Source: Pardosa pseudoannulata
Taxonomy: Eukaryota > Arthropoda > Arachnida > Araneae > Lycosidae
Direction: 5' to 3'
Assembly (NCBI GenBank): GCA_032207245.1
Contig: CM063502.1
Span: forward strand, 119,042,929-119,106,928
Length of the DNA: 64,000 nt
A model generated the notes under the pieces. That model saw only the letters and a program-made list of their open reading frames with translations. It was not told the origin of the DNA and made no database searches. A program made the translations under genes and the position numbers. Positions 47,880-60,769 of the stretch are shown one piece after another. Numbering within the stretch: position 1 is the stretch's first letter; every line of letters starts with the position of its first letter.

Positions 47880-49680
47880 TTGTCATATGCAGATACATTC
47901 TAATGAGGATTCTTATTTCATTATCTAGTTTATTCCATTCATAGCTTATTTCTATTAAATATAGAACTCAAAGGATGTTTTGGAAACAACTAAAACTCGT
48001 ACTTTTTCTATTGTGGTTTATTAATAGATAAAATTTTCAAACTCACAGTGCTATATGTAAATACATTTACAGTAGGAATCTGACACACACACTTGCTATC
48101 ATTTTTATAGCACTTAACTATGTAAAAATGCCTCTATAATCAAATTACAGATAACTCCTCTTCCAGTCTCTTCCATATTAACAGCCTCTTCCATATAAAT
48201 TTGAACACAAAACAAATTTATGTAAATTTTTAGAATATATACACAAAATTTTTTAAATATTTTGGAACAAAATACTATCTGTCATTATCAGGATATGCTT
48301 TAAAAAGTGTTTCGTTTACACCATAAAATAAGTTATTTTAAAAAAAATATACAAAACAACATAAGGGAAAAAACAGCTTCAATGGCAATAAGAATCATAA
48401 TAAAGATCAAGGAAAGAGTCTTATTTATGCGTGTTCGTTCAATTACGTAAAAAAATTAATACAATGGAGGTCACACGCTTCCTAATACACCAGGAAGTTG
48501 AAACTTTCGACTAAAAGACGTATTTAATAAACAATTGCTTAGTAAATGATGCAATTTTGAGATAAAGTGTTTCTTTTTTTACTTTAAGGTAACCGATGAT
48601 GATGTTTTAAGCGTTCATCGTACTAAAATTTAATCTACTATAAGGTTTCCCCCCTTTGCATCTTTAAGAAATTGGATAAATAAAGTGAAGTAGTACTTAA
48701 GTAGAGAATACATAACATTGATACCCTAACATAACATTGATAAATTAATGTATTAACGGTATATACTGAATCAATATTAGTAAACCTATAGCAACTCAAC
48801 GAAACTTAGCCATACTAACCAATGTAACGATCTGAAGATAGTTTTGAAAGTTGTGTTTACTAAAGTTAATACTGTAAATAACCTATAGAATGAATTGCAG
48901 AAATTTGATACTTTATAAGTATACCTAGATTAGGATACAGATGTTAGAAAAATGGAAGGAAATTAATTATACAAACCTTATTACATTAGTTTTGATTTAA
49001 TTTAAAAAGTTTTTAAAACAAATGGACAATGAGAATGCGATGCAGAAATTCAAACACTTACAGCAACCATAGTCCAGTGGAAAAAGCATTTCTTTTATTG
49101 TGAAAGCACACGTAAAATTTGTGGGATGAATATCAATGACAAAGACTGCTCGGGGGTTAAACTAAGCGCATAGAAAGGATAAATCTTAGACACTTAATTT
49201 ATTAGTAAAGGATTACTATTTCAAGATTTTCTTTTCAGGTAGCAATGTGCCCTATCTTCCCACAGAACGAGTTATACATTAGGAACTATTTTTCATTCAT
49301 ATACTATTTATGGAACAGCTTATTAAGATAATGCTTTTTCGGTTCTATTTTAATAGAAATCTTTCGAAAAGAAAATTGAGAATAGAGTTGTGTATATATG
49401 AATAAAGAAAAGAATATAGAAGAAAGAAAATCATGTAATATTTAACTAGTACGAGGATCATACAGCAAATAAGTTTACCAAAGTCCGAAAAAAAATATTA
49501 CTCGAAAAGATTAGTTAAAAAGAAAAAAAGCAATATTTTAGCTAACAGTCGACAATTAAAAACTACATGAATTGCAACAATTGCCATACCATGGGCAAAT
49601 TTGATGTACTCGAATGTAATACATATTTGCCTCCTTGGAATGAAAGCAGTCCGTCACAATTGTTAGAATGTGTTCATATA
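47880..49680. other. AT-rich intronic sequence, nothing recognised
   Basis: No exon or repeat copy was seen. Confidence 0.5.
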
Positions 49681-49689
49681 CAGTGACCG

Positions 49690-50075
49690 AAAGAATTTTA
49701 GTTGTAAGAACAGAAGAAAGTCACTGGGAGCAAGATCGGGCTGTAGGAAGAAAGGCTGTTATCAATAACAGACTGCCACACGCCGCGCCTATGGCAAAGA
49801 CAAACCATCATCTTGCTCACCATATTCGTTCCAAACTTTAAATACAATCGAAGATAGATTTTGATCGGGAATACCTTTTGTGCATTGAAAAGCTGTCGAC
49901 GAAAGGAAAAGAGAGAGCCTAGATGTAAGCGCACAAAACTTTCTTCGTTTGAGGCATTGGGAATTTACAATTGCCTCATATATACAACCATAATCTACTT
50001 AGTTTGTGCGATCATACTGAGTGTAGCGTCATCTTTCGGCGATCTAGGGAATTTGCTCTCTGGATGACCCTCGTA
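49690..50075 (-). mobile_element. Decayed mariner-type element
   Basis: On the minus strand a TA is followed by CGAGGGTCATCCAGAGAGCA, which resembles the CGAGGGT-type termini of some mariner elements. About 330 bp later one frame reads QPDLAPSDFLLFLQLK (49749-49696). PDLAPSDFxLF is the motif around the third catalytic aspartate of mariner transposases. The rest of the gene is deleted or frameshifted and the far terminus was not found. Confidence 0.6.
49696..49749 (-). pseudogene. mariner transposase fragment with the third catalytic Asp
   Basis: The 18 codons read FLQPDLAPSDFLLFLQLK in one minus-strand frame, followed by further mutated sequence. The upstream sequence is open in another frame, so at least one frameshift separates it from any longer reading. 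Confidence 0.6.
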
Positions 50076-50089
50076 TTGACCAGTGATAT

Positions 50090-53000
50090 TTAAACCTCAC
50101 AAAACAATAAAGAAATTCGAATCGTTTAATTAAAAAAACAATTTTACATAGATCTGCTCCTTTATTTGCAGTAATATAGAAATAATTTGTTACACTCAGT
50201 ACTAGTTTATTTTAATATAAATTTCAAGTGGACGAATGGATTTTTTTTTAAAATTCACTAGATAAAGGTATTAGAGGTCCATAAGCCAGAAAAGAATTTA
50301 GGCTGTAAACATTTATACCCAAGATCCACTCCAGAATTTGGAATTGCAAATATAATTTCGAGATTCCGTTTGTTAATAATTTCCTGTTACGTAATATAAT
50401 TTACTTTTAATGTAACCCTATAAGAAAACAGATAAAGGAAAATAGGTTTCACGTGTAAAAAAAAAAATCTAGTATGGAAAAATGAAGTAGGTAAATAAAA
50501 ACAACAAAAGATGGTGTATTTCACTATCTCTAAGATATGTATACAGTTTTTTTGTCATTTCTGTCTAAACAGAACTGGAATTTCACATAACTGCGTTGTT
50601 TTACAGTATTCATTTCTCTCGCTATGTTTTCTTAAAAAAAAAAAAAAAATTGATTTACATTTAAATGTATTAGATTTATATTGATATTTTATTTATATTT
50701 CTCATATTTACGCATTAACCATATTGATTATTATTACACTAAAAACTTGTGCTTCTAGCATGTGTTCTGTCTAGATTTGTGCAAGATTAATATATTCTGA
50801 CCGGTTGAAAATTTGCATTTCAAATTCACAAGAATAAAATGTATGAATTATTTTTATTTGAAGCCTCTAGCAATACACAGTTAAACCATAGTTTATCGAA
50901 GAATGGGAGATGCGTTTCGTACAATACTTGCAAAATTAAGAAAGTGTAAACAAATTTTTAAAACCGAAAACAAAATCATATAAATAGTTTTAAAGAAATA
51001 TATAAGTATTATTTAAAACAATAAGTGTAAACAAATTATGTATTGTATTACTAGCTCAAGCTTTAACAGTTGAGAAAAAAGTACCAATCCTTTTTTCGTA
51101 AAAATTGCATACAAAAAGATATGTAACACGATGTATTGAAAAATACCTTTATTTCACGAACTTTAACAATTTTATGACCTAAATTAACCTATAACACAAA
51201 AGCATTTTTATATTAATTTCTCCAAGTTCACTAGATTTTCTCGGAGCCTACATTTACTTTAAATTCTTAGAATTAATGCTGCAATGCTGCGTAAGGAGAT
51301 GTTTTTTCTTTGGTAAAAGATAAGCTAAAGATAGAAAATAGTATCCGAAAGTTGTGACACACAATACATAAGATTTTCCTTTCTAATCAACAATGTTATT
51401 CCATTAGGAACACGATACCAAATTGATACAGATAAACTCTTATTTCCTTGCAACCAATAAAACTGTTCCTGGACACAGTAATTTCGTTATCAGTAGAAGT
51501 ATTTGTTTCATAAATGAAATTTTGTGAATAGAGGAAAAGGAAAAACAAACTCTGCTAATATAAGTCTGTTCTAGCAATTTATATTTCACACTAGTCCAAC
51601 ACTTTTCTGAAAGTGATAAACAGCACTTTTAAAACAAAGCAAAAGTTTTGTTGAAATAAATCACGTATTTCTGTCACAATTTTATTAAAGCATAATATTC
51701 ATGAATATACTAATGTTTAATTTTCTAGAAGAGCCCTTTATGTTAGCTTTAAATTATTAACTCTTTAACATTGACAAAAATTAAGCACTAAGAAAGTGTT
51801 TTCATATATTTAATAAAGCGTAGATATCACAAATCACATAGCGTTATATATTTGAATCAGGTTATGTAAATAAGATTAAGTGCATTTATGATGACCGAGT
51901 ATATCTGTTAGCTTACATATTTTAAATGTGACTATCGTTTTCTCAAATTCTCTTAAACGAAAGCCGAGAGACTGACTTTCTGACTGACTCGGCCTGGCGA
52001 AAGCCGAATAGGTAGGAGCTGACTTTCAGTTTCGGAGTCAACAGGATGAAATCTCGCTTCTGATTCACGGAATCGACTTTAAACAGTTTGTTCTGGTGTA
52101 ATTAGGAACTCCTGCAAAAACTCTTAAAAACTCTCTTTCAAACTTATAAGTGCTGAATTTTGAGCATAACCATTAGAGTAACTTTTCAAAGAATACTACA
52201 AACTGGAGATAATTCACTAGAGACTTCATTGACAGTAAAATTTCGACTGGTAACATAGTTACTTTTTTACTCGTCTTTAGAGTTAAATTTTAAAGAACAA
52301 ATGGCAAATAAATTGTAGATAATTTTCTTAAAAGGATTTAAAAAGAAAAGGGCAGACTATCAAGTACGTAAAAAATTATTCATTATTTAAATCATACATC
52401 TAAAATCTCGTTTAAATAAAAGTAAAGAAAAGAGAAAGGATTTAAAGAGGTGAACCACCATGTCATTTTAAGAATCTCTAATCGAATATGCAGCAGTTTT
52501 ATTAAAAAATGATGGACGTTATAAAATACAATATTAGAGTTATGAAACCGTATATTGAGGTAAAAATAAATGAATCGCATTAAAATTTCTTAAAATCATA
52601 AGTATTTTTTAAAAATTCATTTTCTATAAAAAATTGTTAGTTTTTAAAATGCTCTTTGATCCTTAATTTTTTTCCTTAGATTACTGAAAAATGTTTACCA
52701 AATGCTACTAATATAATTTAAAACAAATCTGGATATCTTAAATTTCGTCTTCATTTAGATTATTAAATTCAATTTAAAAGTAGAATAGTACGAACTTGTC
52801 ATCAAAAGTCAACATACAAACATAAAAATATTTTTTATACATTAACTATTCAATGTGTTAAAAAGGAACATCCAAAAAAGAATTCAAAAGCTACATATCA
52901 GTAATAACAAAAAATAATAAACAAATTAATACACAAGGAACATTTTAAAAATCAACAAAATATTACTAGAAATATTTTCTGAATTATCATATTTTCAAAA

Positions 53001-53195
53001 ATTTTAAGTAATTAGTTATACATCAATGTATATGTGTGCAAAGTCTCATAACTCTACACTGATAGTTTCCAAAAACGCTTCGTAAAGGCTTCAAAGTATC
53101 TAGTAGATGTATCAAGAGCCCTTGCAGAAGAGAAAATCTACGATTTGTCAAATTTTACTTTCATAAATGTCACTATAGAAACGAAAAATACCGTA
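50090..53195. other. AT-rich intronic sequence with one CpG-richer patch
   Basis: A patch at about 51955-52075 has repeated GACTTTCTGACTGACTCGG and CGAAAGCCGA strings, which look like a decayed short tandem repeat. No exon or known element was recognised. Confidence 0.5.
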
Positions 53196-53197
53196 TA

Positions 53198-53272
53198 TAC
53201 CTCAGTTTTGAGCGTTACGGTCAACTCTTTCTACGTAAGGACTTAACTAGACCGGAACCTGCTGTTTAAAGC
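53198..53272 (-). mobile_element. SINE fragment
   Basis: TTTTGAGCGTTACGGTCAAC, then ACTAGACCGGAACCTGCTGT and TTAAAGC, match the tail-side half of the family. The head is missing. Confidence 0.65.
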
Positions 53273-53289
53273 TACAATGAACTTTCAGA

Positions 53290-56200
53290 CTAGGAGAAAT
53301 TTGAAAATTCGATGTTTCGCATAAAAATAATAACAATGTGTATAAAAATTATTTACCAATCCGTAGTGCACATATTATCCTACGATATATACAACTAATA
53401 ATTTTAAACGTTTTCTCAAAATTAAAAAAAATATTTCATGAATATTTGAAGCACTATAGGTGTATTTATCTCATTTCTAATTAAAAATTTTGAGCAAGTA
53501 TATGAAATAAAAGTTAATGTGTTTCAATACTCTAAAGTATCCGTTCAGTACTTAATTCTACAGTATTTTGTCTAAGAAAAATGGAATATTCTCTAAATTA
53601 TTTGTAACTCCTTAGTTATCGTAATCATTGGAGGGAAAATGTTTTATTATATAGTCTAAAAGTAATCCTATAAATAAAAGTGGTTATATGTAAAAGAAAT
53701 ACGCCTGGAGCATTTTCGATTAATCAATTTTTGAAATAATGTAAAAAATTAAGTTTTACCTCGCAATTTGAACCACATTTACATATATTACAAATGACAT
53801 TTAAATGTTCAAGAAGATTGGTTATAACCCAATAAATTAGTTTTAATAGTCAAGTATGGCACTAAACTGAATATCGAACTCCTTTAGCCATCCATGCAAG
53901 CAAAGTAATTTGTTCACATCAGTTTTCGGACGGTACCTAGTGTTACCTATTCAGCCATTGTCCAAGTCGATTCGCAGCACAACCCATTTTGATATACGAT
54001 ACATAATTTAAAACATACAATGATGGAAGAATAATGAGAAAGTTAATGAGATTAGAGTTTCAGTGCAAATTTATGCATCTCCCACGTACCCATCAGCAGT
54101 GAGTCTAGAATTTCTTACTTAATACTACGATTTTATCTCCCTACACTTTAAATATTGTTCAGGAGTAACGGATAGGCGTTAATCATTTCGTCGTCAGGTG
54201 AAGCATACACTTAGTTAACTCTTAATATCAATATTGTAGAATTTTCTATTCGGAATTCTTACTGTAGCTTATTCTCCAGGAAATAACCTTTTATGGGAAG
54301 ACCAAAAGAGGAAGTACAGTTAAAGTGAAGAGTGTCTATAGCTAGCCTTAATATGAAATTCTGTTAATGCACGAAGTGGCTTAATTGAATTATTAAAAGA
54401 ATTCATAAAAAGTTACAAACTGATAGATTTTTTAAAAACGAAATATAGGCACATGATTAAATAACAAAATATTAATTACAGCATGATGTGTATAAGTTGG
54501 AAAAAATAATGGTTTCTATATATTTAGTTCCTCCTATGGAATGTGCAAACGTTAAAATTTTCATATTCATAATGAAAATTTCAGTAAAGATGACAAAAGG
54601 AAAACACAACTTTTCGTTAATAGTTTGTACTGGTTTCGATAACAACGCAAATTAGTTTTTGAGAAGGCATATTCTACCTGGCAATGCATTTTTAAACAAC
54701 TATTTTACATTTCAGCTGCAAGAATTACATTTAGCAAAACTCAAAGTTAATAGAAGTACAATAAGGAAATCAACCTGAATGGCATACATCGACCAATTTC
54801 ATCCCATAAGCAAATTCAATTTTTAAAAGTTTCCTTCACAAAAATGCTACACAGAATTAGTAAAATATTTATATTTTGTTTTTCAATGACAGTTTCATAT
54901 CTACCAAGAAATGAAATGGAATTACTTTTGGATATTGATTAGCTTTAGTTTATCATATTTTATATACTTTGAATGATACCCGCACTAATCTGCATGTAGC
55001 TCATTTTAGTACAGACTGACCTTAACTTTACTTCAAAGTCAGATAAAAGAACTTTATGATATATATATAAATGAAGCAAAATTAACTAGGAGCCTAGATT
55101 ATAAATAGCTATGTTAGGAAATATTTCACGGCCGAAACATACATAAAAATATGTGCCTTAGTATCAAATATGAAAGATCAGGTGCGAAAATTTCGCAAAG
55201 AATACAACTTAAACAATGGCAGCTGTAAACAACGAAATGATACTTAAATTTAACTGCACTGGCTATATTATTAGGGCACATGGCTCAATCATTGATCATC
55301 ATACACGCCATAATTATGAGATACGAACTAAAACGAAAAAAATAGATGTTTAAAGTATCGCAGGTCTTAGAAACTGTTAAAATGCTGAGCTTCATTAACA
55401 AGGTTTAGATAATATAATTTGTCTTTTTCTCCCCTTTAGAAAATGAGAAGTAACAGACGGTCGAGTACTGTCGTAAATTACGTAGTTGATAAAGAACTGG
55501 TGGTAAAGAAGTGTTTCAAGTTTACATAAGCAGAACGTTTATTACTGTCCTTTCCTGACATAATGAATAGCGATTAGTCAAATTGAACAAGCAAGTAATG
55601 CGTATCATTCTATTGACTCTGTATGGATATCTTAAGTGCTTTCATCACCATAACATTTTGCACCACAGCTAATGGATGCTTCAATAGTCTACATTACGAG
55701 CCGGAATGTCTTTAATAAATACCACCAACAGTAAATATGCTAACTAATAACGTCAATGAAACTGTTCAGATTGTCCGCCTCATAAATCCATAGACCGCGG
55801 CAAGGAAAACCGCTAAGTAATTCAAAGCACGGAAACATATCCTCTAATGTTACACAAATTTGTGAGAATATTTTAAAAGCCATTGTTAATTCCTTAGTAC
55901 ACATAAAACAGGGAAAATTAAACTTGTGTGTAATGAGTAATTTTATCGGAATGAAGTGAAATAATTTTCTGATTATTTTCTTACGATATACATTACACCT
56001 TTTTGCATAATTAACAGAGTAATTTAACAGATTGTTGCAGTTCTCAGGTTGAATATTTATTTAACAAACTTTTGTTTATTATGTAAAATACTAGCCTTTT
56101 TTTAACTCTACAAAACAAACCTTTTATGAATATTTAATGCGAAGATATGAATAACTTTCGAGATCCATATCTAGTGAATTTTCATATTACGCGACATACA

Positions 56201-56360
56201 TATGCATGACTTTATGATATGAAAACAAAGATATTGAAATCGATACGCAAATGTAGTTCTATAAAAATTACAAATATCCAAGTTCACTTCCAAGAGATTT
56301 CTCTTTTTACACTAGATATTACAGTTTTATATGTAATGATTATGCAAAAAGATAATACAT
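53290..56360. other. AT-rich intronic sequence, nothing recognised
   Basis: A weak resemblance to a SINE head is seen at 53885-53975 (CATCCATGC, TCAGCCATTGTCC). A 28-codon plus-strand frame at 55442-55528 follows a good acceptor-like tract but has no further support. Confidence 0.45.
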
Positions 56361-56366
56361 ATACTA

Positions 56367-57155
56367 GAATATAACCAGTCATATGACAAGATCAGTATAA
56401 TTTTTAAATTTCCAGACTTGTAAAGTACCCTATGAGGCAGGTAAAAAAAGGTTTGTTTTTTGGCTGAGAATTATCTGGTACAAGTTCAATATATTGTTTC
56501 TCTTCATACCCTTCTAAAGTCTTCCGATACTGTGAATGCAGCTTAGAATCACGTTGAATTCATTTAGAAAGATAATTCAAAGTTTTCTTAGCTACGTCGA
56601 AATTAGCTTTAAGTTCTTTCCAATTTTTTTCCCACAGTAATTAACGGAAGTAAAGGAATGAAACTATCATTTCCACTACACCCTGAAGGTAGATAGAATT
56701 TGTTGTTAATACTGGTGATAAAATTTTCATTGGAACAAAAAATAATCATGATTAAATTTAAAATTATCCCATATGCACCTAATCTATTATGTAAGTCAAA
56801 TATAAAAGGAAATTATTTACGTAATATCTATTTTAGTGATAAAACTTATGAAAATAATGCAGAAGATATTTAAATTAATTAAAATAAGAAATTATTAAAT
56901 GAGATGGTTAAAGAAATGGCGTCATAATGTTACATTTTTTTTTACCTATTTATTATGTGACAAATTGATAAATTTAATCGCCCGTTCTTAACCAGGGAAA
57001 ATAGGGCTTGAAATAATAGCATTAAATGCTAAAGGGGAAAGGGATGGATTTCGAACGTTGCTAACCCTAACTCAGCAAGAATTTAATGATTCCTCCATCC
57101 ATCCCAGGTCCAACCGCTTCATAAATTCGAGGACAGCAATTAAGGTATTATATAA
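56367..57155 (+). mobile_element. Unclassified dispersed repeat, copy C
   Basis: It shares all landmarks with copies A and B, including TTTTTTGGCTGAGAATTATC and CTGGTACAAG with B, and CGAACGTTGCTAACCCTAAC with A. It carries the same deletion as copy A. Confidence 0.77.
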
Positions 57156-57159
57156 GGGA

Positions 57160-57835
57160 TACACCACACAAATATACATAGCTATATAAATTGATTAAAA
57201 TAGTATATAAGTATTTTTGAAGTATAAATAAAAAATACGTACATAAATAGTGAAGAGAAAAATAATTCACAAAATTATTTTTTATCTATGAAAATTTTTT
57301 TAAAGTTACAGAATATTAGAATAATATATTCTTACCTACATTCAATCTTTAGAGTTTTAAAGTTTTCCAATGCTCGAGGTGTATATAGGAAGTTGATATA
57401 GGTAGCTACATAATTGAAAAAAAAAATGCAAAATACATCGCAAAACGAATTCGAATGAGAAATGGATAGAAGCTCAATTCATATTTAAATTCTATTCATA
57501 ATTTATTCTCGAAGAACCATCAGGCATTCATCTATGCCGTTCATCCATACATCATGGTACGTTAATATGGCTTCCAAAGCAAGGTGGAAGAAAGAAAAAT
57601 GATTCCCAACAAAAGAGGAAAAAGGGAAAGAGGTCCGTATTTCTTTAACTACTTTTCATTCTGGTTGAAAATTTAAGTAATATGGTCTCTAAGAGTGAAA
57701 ATATTCTGGTTTTTGTTTTTGCGTATTTGATTTAGAAATTTTATTATTAAATTTCAATCAAATAAGAATCTTCATTTTGTTTTTCAGTTGCCCGGTAGAT
57801 TTTTAAAAAGAAAATTTAACACAGGTGTAATGTGA
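57160..57835. other. AT-rich spacer, nothing recognised
   Basis: A-rich sequence without a plausible exon or repeat copy. Confidence 0.5.
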
Positions 57836-57839
57836 GTTA

Positions 57840-58030
57840 CACTGTTGACCGAGGGACAAGGGCGATGTCAGTGACCCCCCCTTCGACCCCATTGGACAGA
57901 AGGGGTGCCTGACGCGGGTCAGTCGTCTTTGGCCTTGGCAACAAGAGTTTTTTCGGATACTTCACTCGGCAGATTGGAAACCCCCCTTCAGAGAAGAATA
58001 TGAAGCGAACGGAGAACTTGAGCAGAGGCA
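57840..58030. repeat. GC-rich dispersed block, copy 2
   Basis: It contains CCTTCGACCCCATTGGACAG, AAGGGGTGCC, CGTCTTTGGCCTTGGCAAC and TTTTTTCGG, matching 39.66-39.93 kb in order and orientation with several small gaps. It lies immediately beside the H2A.Z-like pseudogene. Confidence 0.6.
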
Positions 58031-58038
58031 GAAAAATT

Positions 58039-58289
58039 TCAACTCTTGCATATGAGAAAAACGTCAGCGTTAGTTGCTTTAATAAGTGAATCAGGTTCTT
58101 CATCTCCGCGAATAACAAGTCGTAAATGTCTTGGAGTTATTCTCGTTACTTTCGAATCTTTGCTAGCTTTTCTAGCCAATTCTAATACCTCAGCAATTAA
58201 ATACTCCAAAATTGCAGCACTGTAAACTGTGGCTCTAGCACCAACATTTTTTCTCCTATTCCAACGGCTTTAAGATTGCATAGATTTTA
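58039..58289 (-). pseudogene. Histone H2A.Z-like pseudogene fragment
   Basis: One minus-strand frame reads [20 protein letters not shown], then [20 protein letters not shown], then [18 protein letters not shown] and ends [14 protein letters not shown]. This follows the H2A histone fold of the variant H2A.Z (H2Av in flies), which has [36 protein letters not shown] and IKATIAGGGV. An upstream piece KIYAILK (like RIHRHLK) is in another frame, so there is a frameshift, and the N-terminal tail is missing. Substitutions such as ITPRHLRLV and the early stop mark it as decayed. No intron is present across the fold, consistent with a retrocopy. Confidence 0.85.
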
Positions 58290-58421
58290 TGTGCTTAGCC
58301 AGATTGTGAATAAATAAAGATATAAATAAAGTCTGCAAAACTAAGTCTCATTTGTATCTGGTGTCTTAACTCTTTGTATTATATCAACATGGCCTGGTGT
58401 AAGTCATTGGTACGTAATAAA

Positions 58422-58574
58422 AGGGTAGAAAAAATTAATCCTCCCCTCTAACAGCACACATATTTCACTGGACATCCCATAGATATAGAGGATATATCTG
58501 GACCATCTGTCTAGTGAAACATGTGATAGGGTCACAGCTAAGAGAAAATATACAAGAGGCTTTTGTCTTTATTT
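58422..58574. repeat. Direct repeat, left copy
   Basis: It begins AGGGTAGAAAAAA and shares CACACATATT-CACTGGACAT, ATATCTGGACCAT, GTCTAGTG-AACAT and GGCTTTTGTCTTTAT with 59358-59516. CACTGGACAT and ATCTGTCTAGTG within each copy form a weak inverted repeat. The two copies flank the retrotransposon tail. Confidence 0.8.
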
Positions 58575-58674
58575 TCTAAGCATTTTTGACTAAATAATTT
58601 AAATTTGACAACTGGTAATGTTTGAACACAGTAGACAGACATTTCGAAGCCACGAGCGTCCTTCACTGTAGAAC

Positions 58675-59120
58675 TGAGTGCGTCTCCGTATCGGACACAC
58701 TCGGTTCACCCATCGTCATCTCTTACTCGGAGATCACGCACCTACATGTAAAATTTGTAAGGTCGACATGTCCATTAAACACGCCCTGATCGACTGTCCC
58801 ATCTTTAATCAACATCGTCTCCATTATTTTAAATCTACTACCCCTGATATCAAATGTCTTTTAAATGCGTCGCCACATCCGGAACATTTTACCCTTTTAA
58901 AAGTCATTGGTTTTTATCCTCATATCTGATAATATAATCACACCTCATTCACTTTTTAATTCTGCATTCGTTTCTCTTCGTTTCTTAGGTTGCTTTATCG
59001 CTTTGTCTTTAAGTTTTAATCTTTGAAATTATTTTTAAAATACTTTGCTAATTAATGAGTTCTTGTGTTTGGCACAATATATCCCAGGAGGATGCAGTGC
59101 CATTAAGCTCCAACCTACCA
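58675..59120 (+). mobile_element. 3' end of a non-LTR retrotransposon (Jockey/I-like)
   Basis: The plus strand carries the last part of ORF2, LRIGHTRFTHRHLLLGDHAP, then TCKICKVDMSIKHALIDCP, ending at 58929. RxGHTRxTHxxLL, CxxC and KHxLxxCP form the cysteine/histidine-rich C-terminal segment typical of Jockey- and I-type ORF2 proteins. About 110 bp further, GGATGCAGTGCCATTAAGCT resembles the 3' untranslated end of such elements. A stop lies directly before the fragment, so it is 5'-truncated; no poly(A) tail is clear. Confidence 0.75.
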
Positions 59121-59357
59121 TCCTTCACTGCAGTGAAGTAAAAGATTCACTGCATATATTGACCTCAACTCCAAATGTATCTGCAGTTGTCTCTGTTATA
59201 TACTCTACTTTCCATATTCTACTTTTCGTGAAATTTTAAAATGAAGATTCTCTTACGCATAATATCTTAAATTGAATTAAAGGAACAATTTATTGTTGGG
59301 TAAAATGAAGTCAGACTAAAATAAAGCAAACTGTGCCAAATGTAACTAATTTAAGAC
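59121..59357. other. AT-rich spacer, nothing recognised
   Basis: The 64-codon frame at 59045-59239 is read through the retrotransposon 3' end and is not a gene. Confidence 0.5.
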
Positions 59358-59516
59358 AGGGTAGAAAAAAATCCCCTCCCCCAATCTAACACCACACATA
59401 TTCCACTGGACATCTTATCGATATTCAGGACATATCTGGACCATATGTCTAGTGGAACATATGTGATAGGATCATCATAGATAACAGAAAAATATGCAAG
59501 AAGCTTTTGTCTTTAT
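59358..59516. repeat. Direct repeat, right copy
   Basis: This is the partner of 58422-58574, in the same orientation, 936 bp downstream. The inverted repeat is clearer here: CCACTGGACAT and ATGTCTAGTGG. Confidence 0.8.
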
Positions 59517-59666
59517 GCATGATATCCAAGAAAACGAAGATACGTAGTAGAGTGTATCTTTATTCTGCATGATATCTAAAGATGCGTATTTGAGCCATAA
59601 ATCACCGAATGATTCCTATTGACACTATGCTAGGGTTAATCTCAAATTTAAATTATGTACTAATGA

Positions 59667-59777
<111 letters not shown>

Positions 59778-59779
59778 GC

Positions 59780-60555
59780 TCTAGTGTTAGTTTTAAAATT
59801 ACAAAATCATCCCTAAAGTGGACTATTATAATAAACGTAATTATTTGCCCTGATTTTTGTTTATATACTTGCATAAAAGTTTAAATTATCTGCGAAAATT
59901 TAAAAATTCCAAACGTTAATCTTAATTATGACATAAACAGAAATACTTGAAAATTTGTAAAATTGTATAGATGCCAACTAATTCTCAAAACTGAAAAAAA
60001 TCATTCCATGAAAACTAAGATTCTATTCCCAATTCTATTAATTAATCCCAAATAAAGTCGCACGGTGTCAACAGGTTGAATGCATATATGCCCTGCAATA
60101 TTTTCGAAAATTGTACGTTATTTACATGTATACATACATACATGTTACATTACATATTACATATATATATTAGTATTCTTTGACCATTATATATAAATCA
60201 TTCATATCAATTCATTCACCTGCATACTCATGTAATAATGGAACTACATTTCCAAAGATTCAAACAGTTAAGAGAACATTAATGAGATTCCTGGCTACAT
60301 TTTTATTGTTCTGAAAAGGCATTGCTGAAAAATATTCTTTAGTATTAACTTACTACGAAACTTGACTTTTCGAAACTAGTTTCTCGTATGTTAAATCAAT
60401 ATACTTGGATATTCAATATGTTATTAAAAATATATTAATGTGAATTTGTTAGAAATCAAGAGGAAAAATATTAATTTAAAACTATTAATTAAAAAAAAAA
60501 CTTCACAGAAAGGACTCCACTCACATTTTGTTTACACTTAAATCATTTTCATTTA
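59780..60555. other. AT-rich sequence, nothing recognised
   Basis: Contains short ACATACAT/ACATATTAC strings near 60125-60170. No exon or repeat copy was seen. Confidence 0.5.
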
Positions 60556-60570
60556 TGACATACCCTTTAG

Positions 60571-60757
60571 TTTGGTTTGGTTTGGTTTGGAGTACTACGG
60601 TCTACTGTTTTGCACACGAGGGCTAATGAGACCGGGACCTACTTCTTAAAGCCGATTCCGAACGGCTACGAACATCCATGCCAGTAGCGGGATTCGAACC
60701 CACGAACTCCGGTTCCGAAGGGCAGCACCCTACCATTCGGCCATCGTTCGGCAAGAG
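60571..60757 (-). mobile_element. tRNA-derived SINE, near full length
   Basis: It has a (TTTGG)n tail, GAGTACTACGGTCTACTG, GAGACCGGGACCTAC, GATTCCGAACGGCTACGAAC, GGGATTCGAACCCACGAAC and CGGCCATCGTTCGG. ATACCCTTTAG occurs at 60560-60570 (with one base difference at its first position) and 60758-60768 as the target duplication. Confidence 0.93.
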
Positions 60758-60769
60758 ATACCCTTTAGA

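Noticed and set aside
55442..55528. 28-codon plus-strand frame after a CTCCCCTTTAG acceptor-like tract
   Set aside because: No donor, no similarity, opposite strand; such signals are frequent in AT-rich introns.
58422..59516. An LTR retrotransposon defined by the flanking direct repeats
   Set aside because: The repeats lack TG...CA ends, a primer-binding site and polypurine tract, and the interior is a non-LTR ORF2 tail.
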